A program made the position numbers and the translations under genes. Of a stretch of DNA of 64,000 nucleotides, positions 1-12,020 are shown piece after piece (the first letter of the stretch is position 1; every line of letters begins with the position of its first letter). The notes below the pieces were generated by a model. The model saw nothing but the letters and a program-made list of their open reading frames with translations. It ran no database searches and was not told the DNA's origin. Origin of the DNA: Filosporella fistucella (Eukaryota > Ascomycota > Leotiomycetes > Helotiales); NCBI GenBank assembly GCA_030077755.1, contig JAQJZZ010000014.1, positions 2,914,001-2,978,000 of the forward strand. The letters run 5' to 3'.

Positions 1-360
1 TCCTTAGCAAGGAATGAGTCATACTGTTCTCGATCGTGCACATCATTCCGGCAAGATACTAAAATTCATGATAATCATAGTATTCTAGAACAATGCGTCT
101 ATTCTGATTCATTGATACAGCATGTCTAACTGTAACGCGCAAGCCATGCACCATCACTCCGCGAATCGTCTTTGCGCGTACGACTCCATTCCTGAAATGC
201 ATAAAGTGCATAAACATCATTAGCTCTGCAACCACAGAGCTAAGCCAGCAGTCTGCCAGCATGCAATATATCGTATCCCCACCCTCACCATCATGACCAA
301 TCATCACCGCAACTCCAATCATGTCTCCATTAGATAATAGAATACCGGCTCGCCAAAACT
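1..360. other. Downstream flank of the deubiquitinase gene
   Basis: This stretch lies 3' of the minus-strand deubiquitinase stop codon and probably holds its 3' UTR and terminator. A 101-codon minus-strand open frame (59-364) starts at GTG rather than ATG, overlaps the gene end and has no recognisable domain, so I do not call it a gene. Confidence 0.5.
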
Positions 361-3300
361 TCACTCCATCTTCAGGGTATCATCATCGTCAGTAATATGG
401 ATTTCAGCCGCAGGCTCTTCGACTATGAATTCATCTTGTACGTCGACCTCGTAGTCTGCTGCTTGGGGCGAATAACTTCGATTGCCTTTGTGAGTCAATA
501 TGTCACGAAATAAACCAGCATGACTCTCGATCTGGGCTGGATCCATTTCAGGAACAGGGGACTGATCGAAGAATTCACCATTTTCGTCTTCAGCTGGGGC
601 GTTTCTGAATTCGCTCATTCGGTCCTCAAGCGAGCGTGCATCTGCAGAGGAAGCGTTGTCAACGACGTCGCTGTTGATCTCGCTCGGCTGGCCGGACTCT
701 TTTGAATCTGGAAGGGCATCAAAACTCCATTTGGCACCTATAGCGGAGTTCAGGGAGCCCATACCGACGGTGTTGAAATTCATCCCGTCATCCATGCCAA
801 TACCTTCGTCCTCAATGCTCGGGTGAAGTCCGCCTGCCATTTCTGCAGGTCCGGAAAGCATATTACCTTCAGACCTTTCCTTGTAAGCAGGAAGGCCCTC
901 TTCAAGGGCCGAGGGATTTATTGTCGTCATCCCCGCGCCAGGAGAACCATGACTTTGTTGATGGTGAGCTGCTCCTACTCCTGTCAAAGCGCTCGACGAC
1001 CCACGTAGGGAGGAGTTTCCGACGAGGCCCTGGCCTTCCCCCGACTCATTCTCTTCGTCCTCGGAAGCATCAGAGCGATTCATGTTGTCGAAGATCCGCG
1101 AAATTTCTTCAAATCGCGGCCCACCAAGGGGTGCATTTGAACGACGTCTGTAAAACAACAGATATGCACTAGATGTAACGATTCGATCCATGTTTTTCAG
1201 TACAGTCGCGGTCGAATCTGTCCCAGATTAGACTGTCTCCAGTGACCATTGAAGATAAACTTACCATTATACTCATACCACTGGTTATCGTAGAAGTTCT
1301 TGGCGAAAGCAGTGTAATGCCCTCCACCAAGTCCACCCCAGTGGTCATCAACTGCAATCAAGTCGTAGATCTCTTCTTTGCCGTCTTCACTTTCGATGAC
1401 CCGTGAAGAAAGATCTAAGCCTTCGATAGGAAAATCGACGAGCACATCAAGTTTGTCGCGTCGATAACCACTAGAACTGAAGCGCTTCAGATGCATGATA
1501 AGAATGTCAGGAGTCCTCCAAATCTCAAACTTTTTACTTGCTCTGACATGTTCCTTGCAACGAGGGCAGTACCAAGTATCCACTTCGGAAAGTATTTCTT
1601 CCTTGCCAAATTCGTTGAGACAGTCATCCAGAGTGAGGCCTTCTTGCCGACGTCTCTTGCGGTGAGTACGTTTTACATGCAGTTGTGGGTCTTCAAGTAT
1701 TGGTAGAGAGGTCCACAAAGGCTCCCCCCTCATGCTGTCTGACGTTCCACCAAAAAGAGCATCCCAAGCATCGCTGTTCCAGTCCACGACAAGACCCTCG
1801 CCGGGGCGAATGAGAGGTCCCTCATCCGGCACATCTTGCTCAAGGACATTCATATTTTGAACCTTGCGAAGCGCCTTCACACCCTTTTTTGAGTAAGTTT
1901 TCATCATTTGACGCTTGGCACGCTTGCTGAAACCTACAGTGCCCCCAGATTTCGGTCCGACTGATCGAAGAGGAAGAGCCTGGTCTCCAGTCAGACAACT
2001 ATCTTTCCTTGAGAACTGGTGAAGACAGAACTTGTTGGAGATTTGCAGGACTTCTGGGGGTCACAGGAATTGCAATTGCAGGGAAAATGAAAATTGGGCA
2101 ACTTACTTTGTGTACAGGAATCTCATCTTCATCGCTTGATTCCTCGTTCATTCGAGTGAGTGGCGTATCATGGGACATGCTTAGATTTTCTTCGCTTGAT
2201 TCCGAACCATCACGAGTGCTTTTAGAACTGTACCCCCCATCTAAAGTAATATCATCAAATACCTGTGTTGATACTGGGAGTCTAGAGGATAACGCCGGGT
2301 AAGTTTTCTCCTCAGTCACCTCATTCCAGCCTGCAGGGACAACCTCTTTGTTCCCCTCGAAATAGCCTATTTCAAACATGTTTTGAAGACTAGGCTTCAG
2401 GAGAGACTTTGGAGCAAGAAACTTTGGCCGGCGACCATTGAACAGTGCTGGCTTCGGTGGAGATTCTTTCATTGTCACGTCCACCAATTCGTCCTCGCCA
2501 TCCACAGAAGTTGCAACAACCTTGGTGCCGCCTGAAGAATCGGCGTCTGAGCCAGTAGTTAATACCATGTCTTGGTCGACACTGTCGGATTCGGATTCTG
2601 AAAACTCGTCCCATGTCGTGAAGGTAGCCACTTTTTCGAGAACCTTTCTCTTGATCATCTCCAAGTTTCGAGCCTACATGGGAAATTAGCTATGCATATA
2701 ATAGAAAGCCCCTTTCAAGCTTACCTCTGATCTTGTGACGATAATGAAATGTGGTGGTCCCTCGAATGTCCACGGCTTCCGCGCCCGGTATCCGCCATTA
2801 CGCTCTTCTGAAGGACGGCGATAGATTACCGGGACGACCATGGTATCAGCAACAGGATCATCCCAGGGTGGACAATCGTCTCCAGATTCGTTTCCATAAC
2901 CGAAAATGCCTGACTTCTTCTTGGGTTGAGCTTGTCCAGGCCAATTGGTAGGCTTGGCTTCTAATTCATAAATGGCGACATGATCATTGCTTGAAATCTC
3001 TTCCGAAGCCACGCTAAAGTCATCATATATCTTGTAGAATTTTGACTTCCACTCTTCAGCAGCGAATAACCGCTCGACCGGCACGCCAACCCGCTTAGAA
3101 ACGAATGCTTTCAGGGTTGAAATGCTAGCCTGTTTGTCGATATCGACATCAATGATGACGGGGCGGTTGTTTAGGGGATAATACACAACTTGATGAGTCC
3201 AAGTATTCTCAATTGGTAACTGGAGTGTCATGCTATTGAATGGGTCGAAAGTGATGCTGACTTTTGCGCAAGTCGGGCAAACAAGTGTCGACTTGTACAT

Positions 3301-5184
3301 GCCAGTAAACAGGTCAGCCACAACCGAATCGTCTCTCTTCTTCGTAATGTCCCACACTTTGGCAGCCATTTCACGAATAGCTTCCGGATTGTTGACCATT
3401 TCATCGGTTGAGTCAGGCTTCTCGATGTACGGCTTCTTTTTGATGCGACTCAGGTCTTCCTGCAATCCATCAAGGAGAAATCCAAGAAATTCTTGAGAGT
3501 CTTGCTGGCCGTATCCAGAAAATGACGGAGCATAGCGGCCGATTGTAGTCTTGAAATGTCGAGGTGTTACTGAGGGTGGAGTAGGACTCACGTATACCGA
3601 CTTTAAAAGATTTGCGTACGAGATAGCAACGTCTCCGTTGTGTCCCAATGGATTTTCCGCATTGATCTCACTTTCCGCGGTCCCGGTCAGGAAGTATTTG
3701 GTTAATTCTTCGACACTTCGAATGCATTGAAGCGCCGAGTTCATATAACAAGTATTTCCCAAATTACTTAGTCCCACTACGCCAACGGGTCTACCCGCCT
3801 TTTGTGCGCGACCTCTGGTAATGGGACCTGAAGGCGCTGGACTGGTACGGCCGCTTTTGCTCTGGTTATTGGATGTGGACTGGTTTGAAGTTTTCGTGAA
3901 AGCAGTAGATGTACCTTTTCCACCGGACGTGGTGTTGATTACATGGCCGGTGGTGGTTGACTCATCTATGACAATGGTCTCGTCGTCGTTTAGACCAATC
4001 ATGCCTAATTTTGACTTGCCATTGTATTTCAGATCGGCGCTGAAATCTCGGGTTTCAACGACTTCTCTACCGGTGTCTCGCTCAAGTTTGACAAACTCCT
4101 CAACGTCAAGGAAAAGATTGGTCCAAGAGTCGTGTGGCTGCCGCATACTTGATGGATTAGCTGTAGGAGAGCTCGGTCGCGAGGCTGGTGGGGTTGCTGC
4201 CCCGGCAATTACTGCCGATGGTTCCCCCGCTGGCAGCAGCTTGATCACTCTCCAAATACGAATCTTATTAGACATGTCGACTCCTGCTTTTTTCTTGATA
4301 TTCCGCTGAAAATCCACAGTCTTTGTCGATCTGCTGCACACAAAGATAGGAGCAGGCGGATTCGTGGCCTTCAGTTTCTGGGGAATCAGTATGCCGCTGA
4401 CTGCTGAATGTAGCCTGTGGATCTTGAAAACCGGAGGATGAAATTCGTATTGGACATTGGCTTGACCTGCCTGGTCCTCGTTTGTCTGATGGGCATAGCG
4501 CACGATGGGAATAGATCCTGGCATCAAGCCGTACCATTCCACAATCATTGTCCATGCTTCTTCGGGGAAAAGCATAAAATCATCTTCGCCGGTGCCGCGT
4601 CTCAACTGGACGAAGTCGTTCCCATCTACGTCCTTGATAATCTGGTTGATTATGTCTGAATTGTCCACTGGTCCAATGTCGCCTTCTGGTTCCACTTTGC
4701 TCTTCTTCCTGGCGTCTGAGCCTCGACTGATTACCCTATTTAACCACCGCTTCGATACCAGGTAGATTTTGTCACCATCCTCAAGCCTTCGCTCTGCATT
4801 GGCGGTGCACAAAGCAGTGACGGTAGCAATTTGTGAATCGATATCAGGTGGATCTAATATGAGTATGTGAGCACGTAAGTCCTCCAAAGTTCGAGTTGGC
4901 TTACCAGTCTCCGCGGATTTGCTAGTTTTGCTCGATTTTGTTACTTTGATCTGCCCATCTGTAGAGTCTTGTTGAGCTTCGTTCCGGAGCATGTCAACGG
5001 ATTGAGCCCTAGTATGAGAGGGCTTGCCAGATACCACCCCGACCTCTGGGAAGTCTGACTCGGAGACTGTGATCATATCCACATCCTCCCTTTGTGAAGA
5101 CGATGGCTCATTGTCTTCGAGGTCTGAGGCTCGTCTCTTCAGCGGCGACGATGACCGGTGTGGAACATCTGCAGCTCCTCCCAT
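361..5184 (-). CDS. ubp12: Ubiquitin carboxyl-terminal hydrolase, Ubp12/USP15 type
   Basis: Cysteine protease that removes ubiquitin from proteins. Inferred exons (minus): 5184-2725, 2673-2107, 2015-1265, 1217-361, giving about 1544 residues; introns are 47-91 bp. All phases agree, but the third exon's acceptor is a choice between in-frame sites. Domains: an N-terminal DUSP-like region (about 105-215); the catalytic Cys box GLSNLGNTCYMNS with Cys near 479; zinc-ribbon pairs CPTC (exon 1) and CPRC (exon 3) flanking the long insert typical of USP4/11/15/Ubp12; and the His box GGGHYTAF in exon 3. The YLLFYRRR motif ending the catalytic fold is at the start of exon 4. An acidic, Ser-rich tail of about 250 residues follows. 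The start is the first ATG of the long open frame, followed by a basic Ser-rich stretch resembling a nuclear localisation signal. The family assignment is firm. Confidence 0.93.
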
Positions 5185-8100
5185 GATACCCTTCAGTGAA
5201 AACAGATGTGAAGGGGATTGTCCTCGTGTATCTATCTCGTTTGGTGCCAGTGAAGTTCGTTGAAATTCAGAGCCGGATGTATCCCCTCCTCTCTCCCCTT
5301 CCAGCGAGAGACCTGCGTATGCAGCACTTGGCGAGCTTGCCGCAGATGGAATATGATCGGATGGGCCAAGTGAAGAGGAGGTCTGGAGATGCGGAGGAAT
5401 GCGTGGAGGTAAGGCTTCAAGACTGGAGGAAACGTCGAACCGTGGAAGCTCACTTGGTGAATCGCCTTCTTCGACCGAGTTTATTGGTATGTCTGGGTTA
5501 TTATCCTGGGTGAGAGAGGTTTGAGGAGGGGAAAGCTTTCTTTTCTTTGTTTGAGACGTCGTGACGGTGAGCTGCGAAGGCAGCTCTGTGGACGTGAGAG
5601 GGAGAGCGGGCGAGAAAGGACTGGAAGGATTCTTCGATAGACACTGGCTGCCAGACTGTAGCGACTGACAGACTGCACGTACTGTGGTTTACGGCGTAGA
5701 GCTGGGGGCCTGAAACATCGAGGCTGACAGGTGACGGTGAAGTGATTGCGGTATTAGTTCGTTGAGGTGAATTGTGTTTATCGATGCAATCAGGGCCACA
5801 GGATGAAGGGCAACGAGGCGGACCTGAAAGTATGAAGGCGGTACAGTAGGACCGCTAGTTTTGTGGTTTTGCGCACCAATTTTCTCGCGGTGTGGCTCGG
5901 CTGCGAAAGAAACTGCACGGGCTCACTGGTGCACTGCCTCCAGGTAGATATCGATCGCGCGGCGTTGCGGTGTTTGAACTTGACCCTCAACACCAAACGC
6001 GGCGGCGATGGAACTGGCAAATATTTGTCAAATACAAAGTCCCCGAGTGGCAAAGAATAGGAAGAAGGGTATGGAACAACGCAAGTGCGTTGGATGGCGA
6101 TTTAAGTTCTGATTCAGCAGATATTGATCAGAAAAGGCGAGGTTGAGTGGGTTGCGAGGTAATGTGATGAGATGCGGTTGATTTTCTGCGCGTGAATCTT
6201 TTCCAAAGCAGTTTCCGCAGGTTCGTTTGTGCGCACGTCCGATTCACTTTCGCAGCCTCACTACTGTACCAAGTGGAGTGTGATTGCAAGGGCTGTATGA
6301 ATAATTTGAGTTCATTTACACTCTCAACGGCGATTTACTGTTCATTTCTATTGAATTTCCCCTTACTTCAGTTCAGCCTTGCGTGCTATCGCATTAATAG
6401 CGGTGCTAGATACGACGTTGTTTGATTTTACAAATACGTAAAAGCACCAAGCTATAGAACAAGTATTCTTGTCCTGAATGGGCATCATGTTTAAGGGCGA
6501 GATCTTTCTACATATATATGGATTTTCCAAGCTTTGGGGACGAGGTTTGTTTTCATGCTGCATTCACTTAGCATTAGGCATGTTATATTTATTCCGAGAC
6601 CTTTCGCTGCACAATTGCAAACAGCTTATTAATCGACTGTTTCCCAAGTGTTCACAGAAGGGATTTAATTGTTGCATTAAATTATACAAAATTTGTGTCT
6701 CCAACAATAGAATATCAGAATATCCTGGTTTCTATGCTCTTCAGGACTTCGTCGGGTTATGTGTGTATCTTGTTTATCTACCAACGTCGCAGAAATAGTA
6801 AGCATATTCACTTAATTCCTGCAGCAAATTGAACCAACATTCCAGTCCATGTCACGTCGTTGAATCCTATCCATTCTATGAAAATCCCCCAGTGCGAATT
6901 CTTAAATCATATCAGACAAGCTTGGGATTTCTTGGTTACCTCCAGGATAATTTAGGACTTTTACTCTCTGTTCGTACTTATTTTCGAATGTAAGCCAGCA
7001 AAATCCGTAGGCTTCCTCGAAACTCTAATCTATGTTTTCGTCTTTGCAAGCTGATAGATTATTGGCGATGAAAGTCTATTACCCTCAAGTTCCTCGGTTC
7101 TTGTGGATCACATGACAATAGGAGAAATACTCATGATCTAGATATTCTGCTATCTAGTCTTGCAGTGATTTCGATGGGTAATCTGCCCCGCTCGTGTTAC
7201 ACGTCTCACTCATGGGACAGGAACGACTGTGTTTAAAAATCAAATAGGAAATTTGTCCTGTGATGAATGGCAAAGGCTCCGAAGCCAATTGGAGGGCATG
7301 TAACACATTCATTTATGTCCTTTATTATCAGTTTTCGAAATTGGTGAAGATGTTCCTCCTTCGAGGCCAAGGAAGGTCACGGCTTTCTCCAGATTAATGG
7401 TAGAACAAGATGACCACTTCTCGAATCACTTATACAGACAAATCGGCCCTACCTATATTTTCTTTGTGTGCCACGTCTACCTGATCAAGCGGTATTTAAT
7501 GGGTGCCCAGGAATACGTCCTCCACATGGTCATGTGATTATATCCATTTCGTTTCGTGACAACATGGTATCAACGAAAATGTATTGTGAGACCCAGAAAG
7601 TAAGGTAGGTAGATTGACAAGTAGACAAGATACCTAAGTTAAGTACACCCGCTTCCAGCGTTGTAGTGGTAGCTAACATTGCCCAGTATTTACAACTTCA
7701 CGTAGTGTCAATCACGTGCTGCCTTGAGTCCCTTATACCTACATGCACGCTCTTCGGCTTGGCGATTCTGTTGCTACCACGAATTTAAATCCCATCAAGC
7801 ATTTATAATACCAAGGACCGTTGTCAGGTGGCTCACAGAACCCTCGCCACTTACCCATGTCCTATCAGTTTATTCAAGATAAGCCTCTAGATTAGATAAT
7901 CTTACATCCGCTCGCGTGAGAGTCGCGTCATCTATAGCCCTCACGACACTTGCCTCCGGCAGGTTCTGGCATGAATGTTTCTCCATCTCTGCAGTCGGTC
8001 CCATTATGTGGAGCTAAATCGATATTCGGAAGAAAGTATCAGTTCAGATCTGCTATTAATTGGAAATCAACACAGCTTCCTTGGGAATGCAGTTGAGCGC

Positions 8101-9503
8101 CGTATTTGTGCCTCTCAATTCCATCCCTTTGTCAATGGCTTCTACTATGCGCGTTGTGATTGTGGTTTCCAAATGCACACGTCATATCTAGGAACTCCTA
8201 TGTATTTCCCGTCTAGATCTCCTGCGGAAGCAAAAAAGCACCATGCCAGTCAACCAACACCATGGCAAAATTAATTTCAAAAACCGCCAGCATATTGGGA
8301 ATCATAAGTCACCAGAGGGAATATGAGGACAAAATAACTGCGAAATATTTAATTCAGATTTCCCCTCAGTCCTATTTGTTTCTATACACTTCGCTTTACT
8401 GGACAAAGTCAATATTGACAATACACAAATTCAGGGTCGGTTGAAAAGCTAAACGTGTCAGGAACACAATACAATATGGCTTCTATGAATCTTTTCTGTC
8501 CATAATCCCGCTCGAGGTACTGAGCAGTTGGATTTTGGAGCAAGTTGCTCCGGCTATTTGATCAAGGTCAATGATGTTTTTCCCGGCGTCACCCCCCAAA
8601 TATCAATGGGTTATGAAGCTGTATTGGAGTCTTGTTGGCCAGCTCAATTACGCAAGTTGCCACGACAAGTACACAACATAGGCCGTGTCCTGATCGTTTT
8701 AATATGTCCAATGGTTTGGATGTATTCAGCATCGGCGGTCTCTCACCTGCAGATGTAGTTATATCATAGTTCTCTGCCATGATCCATCAATGCCTCTCAT
8801 AGAGTACCAGATGGGCGACAATACATGTTAACACTCACGGTACATGTGAACATTTGTCTTCACGAGCAGCAAGTACATTGCAAAACCTCTTTTAATTGTC
8901 TGGCTTCAAAAAAGACACGTCATGAAAAACGTAGCCACAGATCAGTAGTCAGATTGAGCTGAGAAACATAGGAGCCTTGCCTCATCGGCTTGAGCATCAT
9001 TGCTACAAATAAGCCATTGTACCATAAAAATAGCTAATAAATGAGCGTAATGCTTCAGTCATTGAGATGATCCTTTGTATAGTCTTCTGTTTTGGGGATC
9101 ATGGAGGACACAGCGTTTGAGATCGTAGGGGACGACTCATCAGATTTACTTCCACAAAATTGAGCTGGGGAAACTTTGAGGACGACTATCCAAACCGAGG
9201 TTTATGTTTCTGCTATAATTCTATGAAGTTTTTGAAAGAATTTTTCTATCTGTCAGCGACTCCTTGCGGAGTTCCGTTATGAGGCACGCTTTCCCACCTT
9301 GTACCTTCGCGTGCCGTTCCCCCACACTTGTTCCTTCCTTTCAAGTGTATCCCCCAACACTTGAACTTTTCTCGTTGAGTTTCCGAGTCTGCTTCTCTAA
9401 ACATCATCCAATTGCTACATTTCCAACTGAATAGCATTCCCAACACGTTTGCCATTACTGAGCATTATCAATTGAATCATTAGCAGCCACCCGTTTGTTC
9501 ACC
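5185..9503. other. Gene-poor intergenic region of about 4.3 kb
   Basis: The first ~700 bases are the upstream region of the minus-strand deubiquitinase. The rest is AT-richer sequence with only short open frames (up to about 106 codons), none with a domain, signal peptide or convincing splice structure. Candidates at 6478-6798 (+), 7975-8274 (+) and 8589-8780 (-) were examined and not called. No terminal repeats or transposase fragments were recognised. Confidence 0.5.
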
Positions 9504-10862
9504 ATGATCTTACCAACTACCGCAGTCCTGCTACTTGCACTCCTTCCTAAGGCCATTGCAGTGCCACGTCCTTGGCAAATTGACGGAGGTGGTAGTGAAA
9601 GTGATTTCAAGACACCGGTATTGTGTCGGATTCCCCCCATAATCAAACATATGCACTAAAAATTCTTCAGTTATCTCCCCCCTCTATGACACTCGGGGGG
9701 CTATTCCCTTCACGCACTCCTTACCATCCGCCGTTTTGGAGGCCTACGAAACCCTTTGATAAGAAGAAGTCAGAGAGATATGCTGGCAGTGATGAAAATA
9801 ACCACAAGGAGGTACTGGGCTGTAGTTTCAGTGCAAGCTTCATGGCTAAACACTTCTCAGGACCTGGACTTAGTTCCTTCTTTTCCAATCACCCCAGCTT
9901 GTCACAGCAAAGGTTAGTATCGACAGATCTGTCCCTTGTTCGAGGGACTAATGCAGACAGGCTGGTGTTCTGGTCCGAAGGACAAAAGCCTTTGCCGTGG
10001 CTACTCGTGTACTCCAACTGACGAGATTGACCCCAAGAGCAAGAAACATCACCCATGGAAGATCACCAAGAACCCCAAGCGGTTGGGGAGAGATGCCTCA
10101 TCTGCCACTGATTTGGCCCTGTCATACGATCCTAAGGGACCCGAGCCTGGTATTGATGCCGACCACACAGAGGTGGCTAGAGGCGTCAGTCTACTTGCGA
10201 AATACGCTTATGGCATGGTCACTAACACACTCCTAGGATCCCAACTCAACCCAACCACCATTTTATGGTGGTGGTAAATGTCTTAAAGTTGGGGGTAAGC
10301 TGAAATCCCCTGGAAGTATTCATTTTCATGCTGACTTAAGTCAGATAGTTGCAAGGGGTCTTTGGACAAGGCAGTCTGCCCTGGCCATGAATGTGTAGAA
10401 TTTCGCCGTGGGTGGGCCCATGTATATCTCAAATATTCTACTACCCATAGTAGCCGCTCCGATGGAGCTGATCTGCCCACTGTTCTGACCGATCACAATG
10501 CTGCCGGCTTGAATACCACCACGCCAACCGTTGGTGTCGATATGGGCATGTGCCAACTTCAATGTGTCCACTCACAAACTACTGCTCAAGTTCTAGGAGA
10601 CATGAGTATCCATGATCTAGGGGATAAAAAAGATCTTCATGCTCGATGCCAGCTTTCTTGCTGCAGTCATCCCTCAGACCGAAACCAACTCCCATGTCGA
10701 CGTTGTGGTGAATTCCCCCAGCCCATCGACTACATGTCGGAGAACATAAATTCAAAGCTTGACAGCCGTTCCGAGTGTTCCAACAGTATACGAGATAATC
10801 GTGATGTTGGCACTCACAATGAATGTCACCAAAGTTGCCAATGTGGCAAGCGCGTAGCATAA
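9504..10862 (+). CDS. Predicted secreted cysteine-rich protein (six exons)
   Basis: I do not recognise a family. Inferred exons: 9504-9617, 9671-9811, 9861-9912, 9961-10184, 10237-10294, 10345-10862, giving 368 residues. All five introns are 44-55 bp with fungal donors or near-consensus variants (GTACTG, GTTAGT, GTCAGT, GTAAGC; the first is the weaker GTATTG), branch sites such as GCTAAAC, CACTAAC and CTGAC, and CAG/TAG acceptors. Phases 0,0,1,0,1 match at every junction. The ATG opens a clean signal peptide (residues 1-19, cleavage after AIA). A Pro/basic region follows (about 40-85), then C-X5-C-X8-C-X4-C at 99-119 and a long C-terminal part with 15 more cysteines (192-363), including SCC, CRRC and CQC. 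There is no membrane segment after the signal, so export is likely. It could be an effector, a wall protein or an antimicrobial protein. The last exon has Cys-containing open frames antisense to it, so the 3' end is less certain than the 5' end. Confidence 0.6.
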
Positions 10863-12020
10863 GTACAACTGACAATATCCTAGGGAGCGACTACACCGGG
10901 TATGTTTTTGCACACTTTCGGATTGCGTTAGCTGACGACAAGAGAGAATTGTACGGTTGAGACCCAGTTGCAGCCTCTTACTCAGTTGCATATTGTGGGG
11001 TTCATGTTGAGCCCCTTTCCACGTCATAGGATTGTTTGCCTGTAGTTTGAAGTTGTGTTTGGTGTCCTGTTGGGGTTGGTTTCCATGTCAGGCCATTGCT
11101 TGTGAGAGGGACGCTACAGTAGTACCAGGTGGCCTAAGTACAGGACTTTTCTGGTTTGTCTTGCAGTTTCTGTGTTTCAATGGTAGCAATCATTATCTGA
11201 TTTCATCAACAACTGTCTGGGATGTGCAGTGGAAGTGAATTCATGACGCTGCATCATGGTTGTTTTGACAGAGTGGGTGATAGTATATCATAACCAGCCA
11301 GTGCTTTGTATTTTTCTTTGGCAATAATAGATGGACAGAGTCAAATACCGATAACACTATCTCGAATTCCTTAGGGAGGCCTCAACTCCAGAGCAGTGGA
11401 TTTCGCTTGCTGAATTTGCCGTCACTTCCCCTTCCCAAAATCTTCGATTTTGGCTCCTGATTCTCAGCTAGATAGTCTCTATTATAATCGTAGCCTTGCT
11501 TGCTTTAGGTAGCGGCGGGAAGCGAATGTACTATATGACAAGAAGCAAGAGACAAATTGGGTGGGGTCGAGAGTGGAAGTGAGTAGCACGGTGATCCCCG
11601 GCTCGGGTCTAGAGCTACGTGAGTATACGAGTGCGGCAGGAAAGGACGAGAAAGCTAGAACCAGGGTGATGCAGGGATGAAATTCTTATTCAAATGCCGT
11701 GCAGCTAGAGGCAGACATAACAGGATGGGGAAAAGAAGGTTTGAGGTGGAAAAAAACTGGAAGGGAATCAAATTACTTGGTAGTATGTATCATATTTGAC
11801 CGCTAATGGCAAGGGCAAGGAGAAAATTTCAGATACGAGAACTGCATTTCTACGATACAACCCCAAGAAAGTAAAATCTTGAGAGAAAGAAGAGTGAGAC
11901 ACAGATAAGGTGTCATGGTATCCCCAACGCCAACCAAGTTCCCATCACCAATCCCTCATCAACCCAGCCCAATCTATCCTCCCTCATTCATCTCTCATGA
12001 AAACATGAAATATCAAATTA
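10863..12020. other. Intergenic region between convergent genes
   Basis: This lies between the stop of the secreted-protein gene (+) and the stop of the Doa10 gene (-), so it holds two 3' flanks. The largest open frame is 68 codons, starts at a non-ATG codon and has no features. I see no RNA gene or repeat. Confidence 0.5.

Noticed and set aside
7975..8274. 99-codon plus-strand ATG frame
   Set aside because: No signal peptide, domain or splice continuation; composition looks non-coding.
8589..8780. 63-codon minus-strand ATG frame with a hydrophobic stretch
   Set aside because: A possible intron at its end leads to no recognisable continuation. No domain, and too short to support.
10341..11027. 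Three minus-strand frames (10341-10571, 10579-10875, 10752-11027), some Cys-rich, suggesting a minus-strand secreted gene
   Set aside because: At least the first begins at a non-ATG codon, I could not join them with good splice sites, and they lie antisense to the phase-consistent six-exon plus-strand gene. They are probably shadows.
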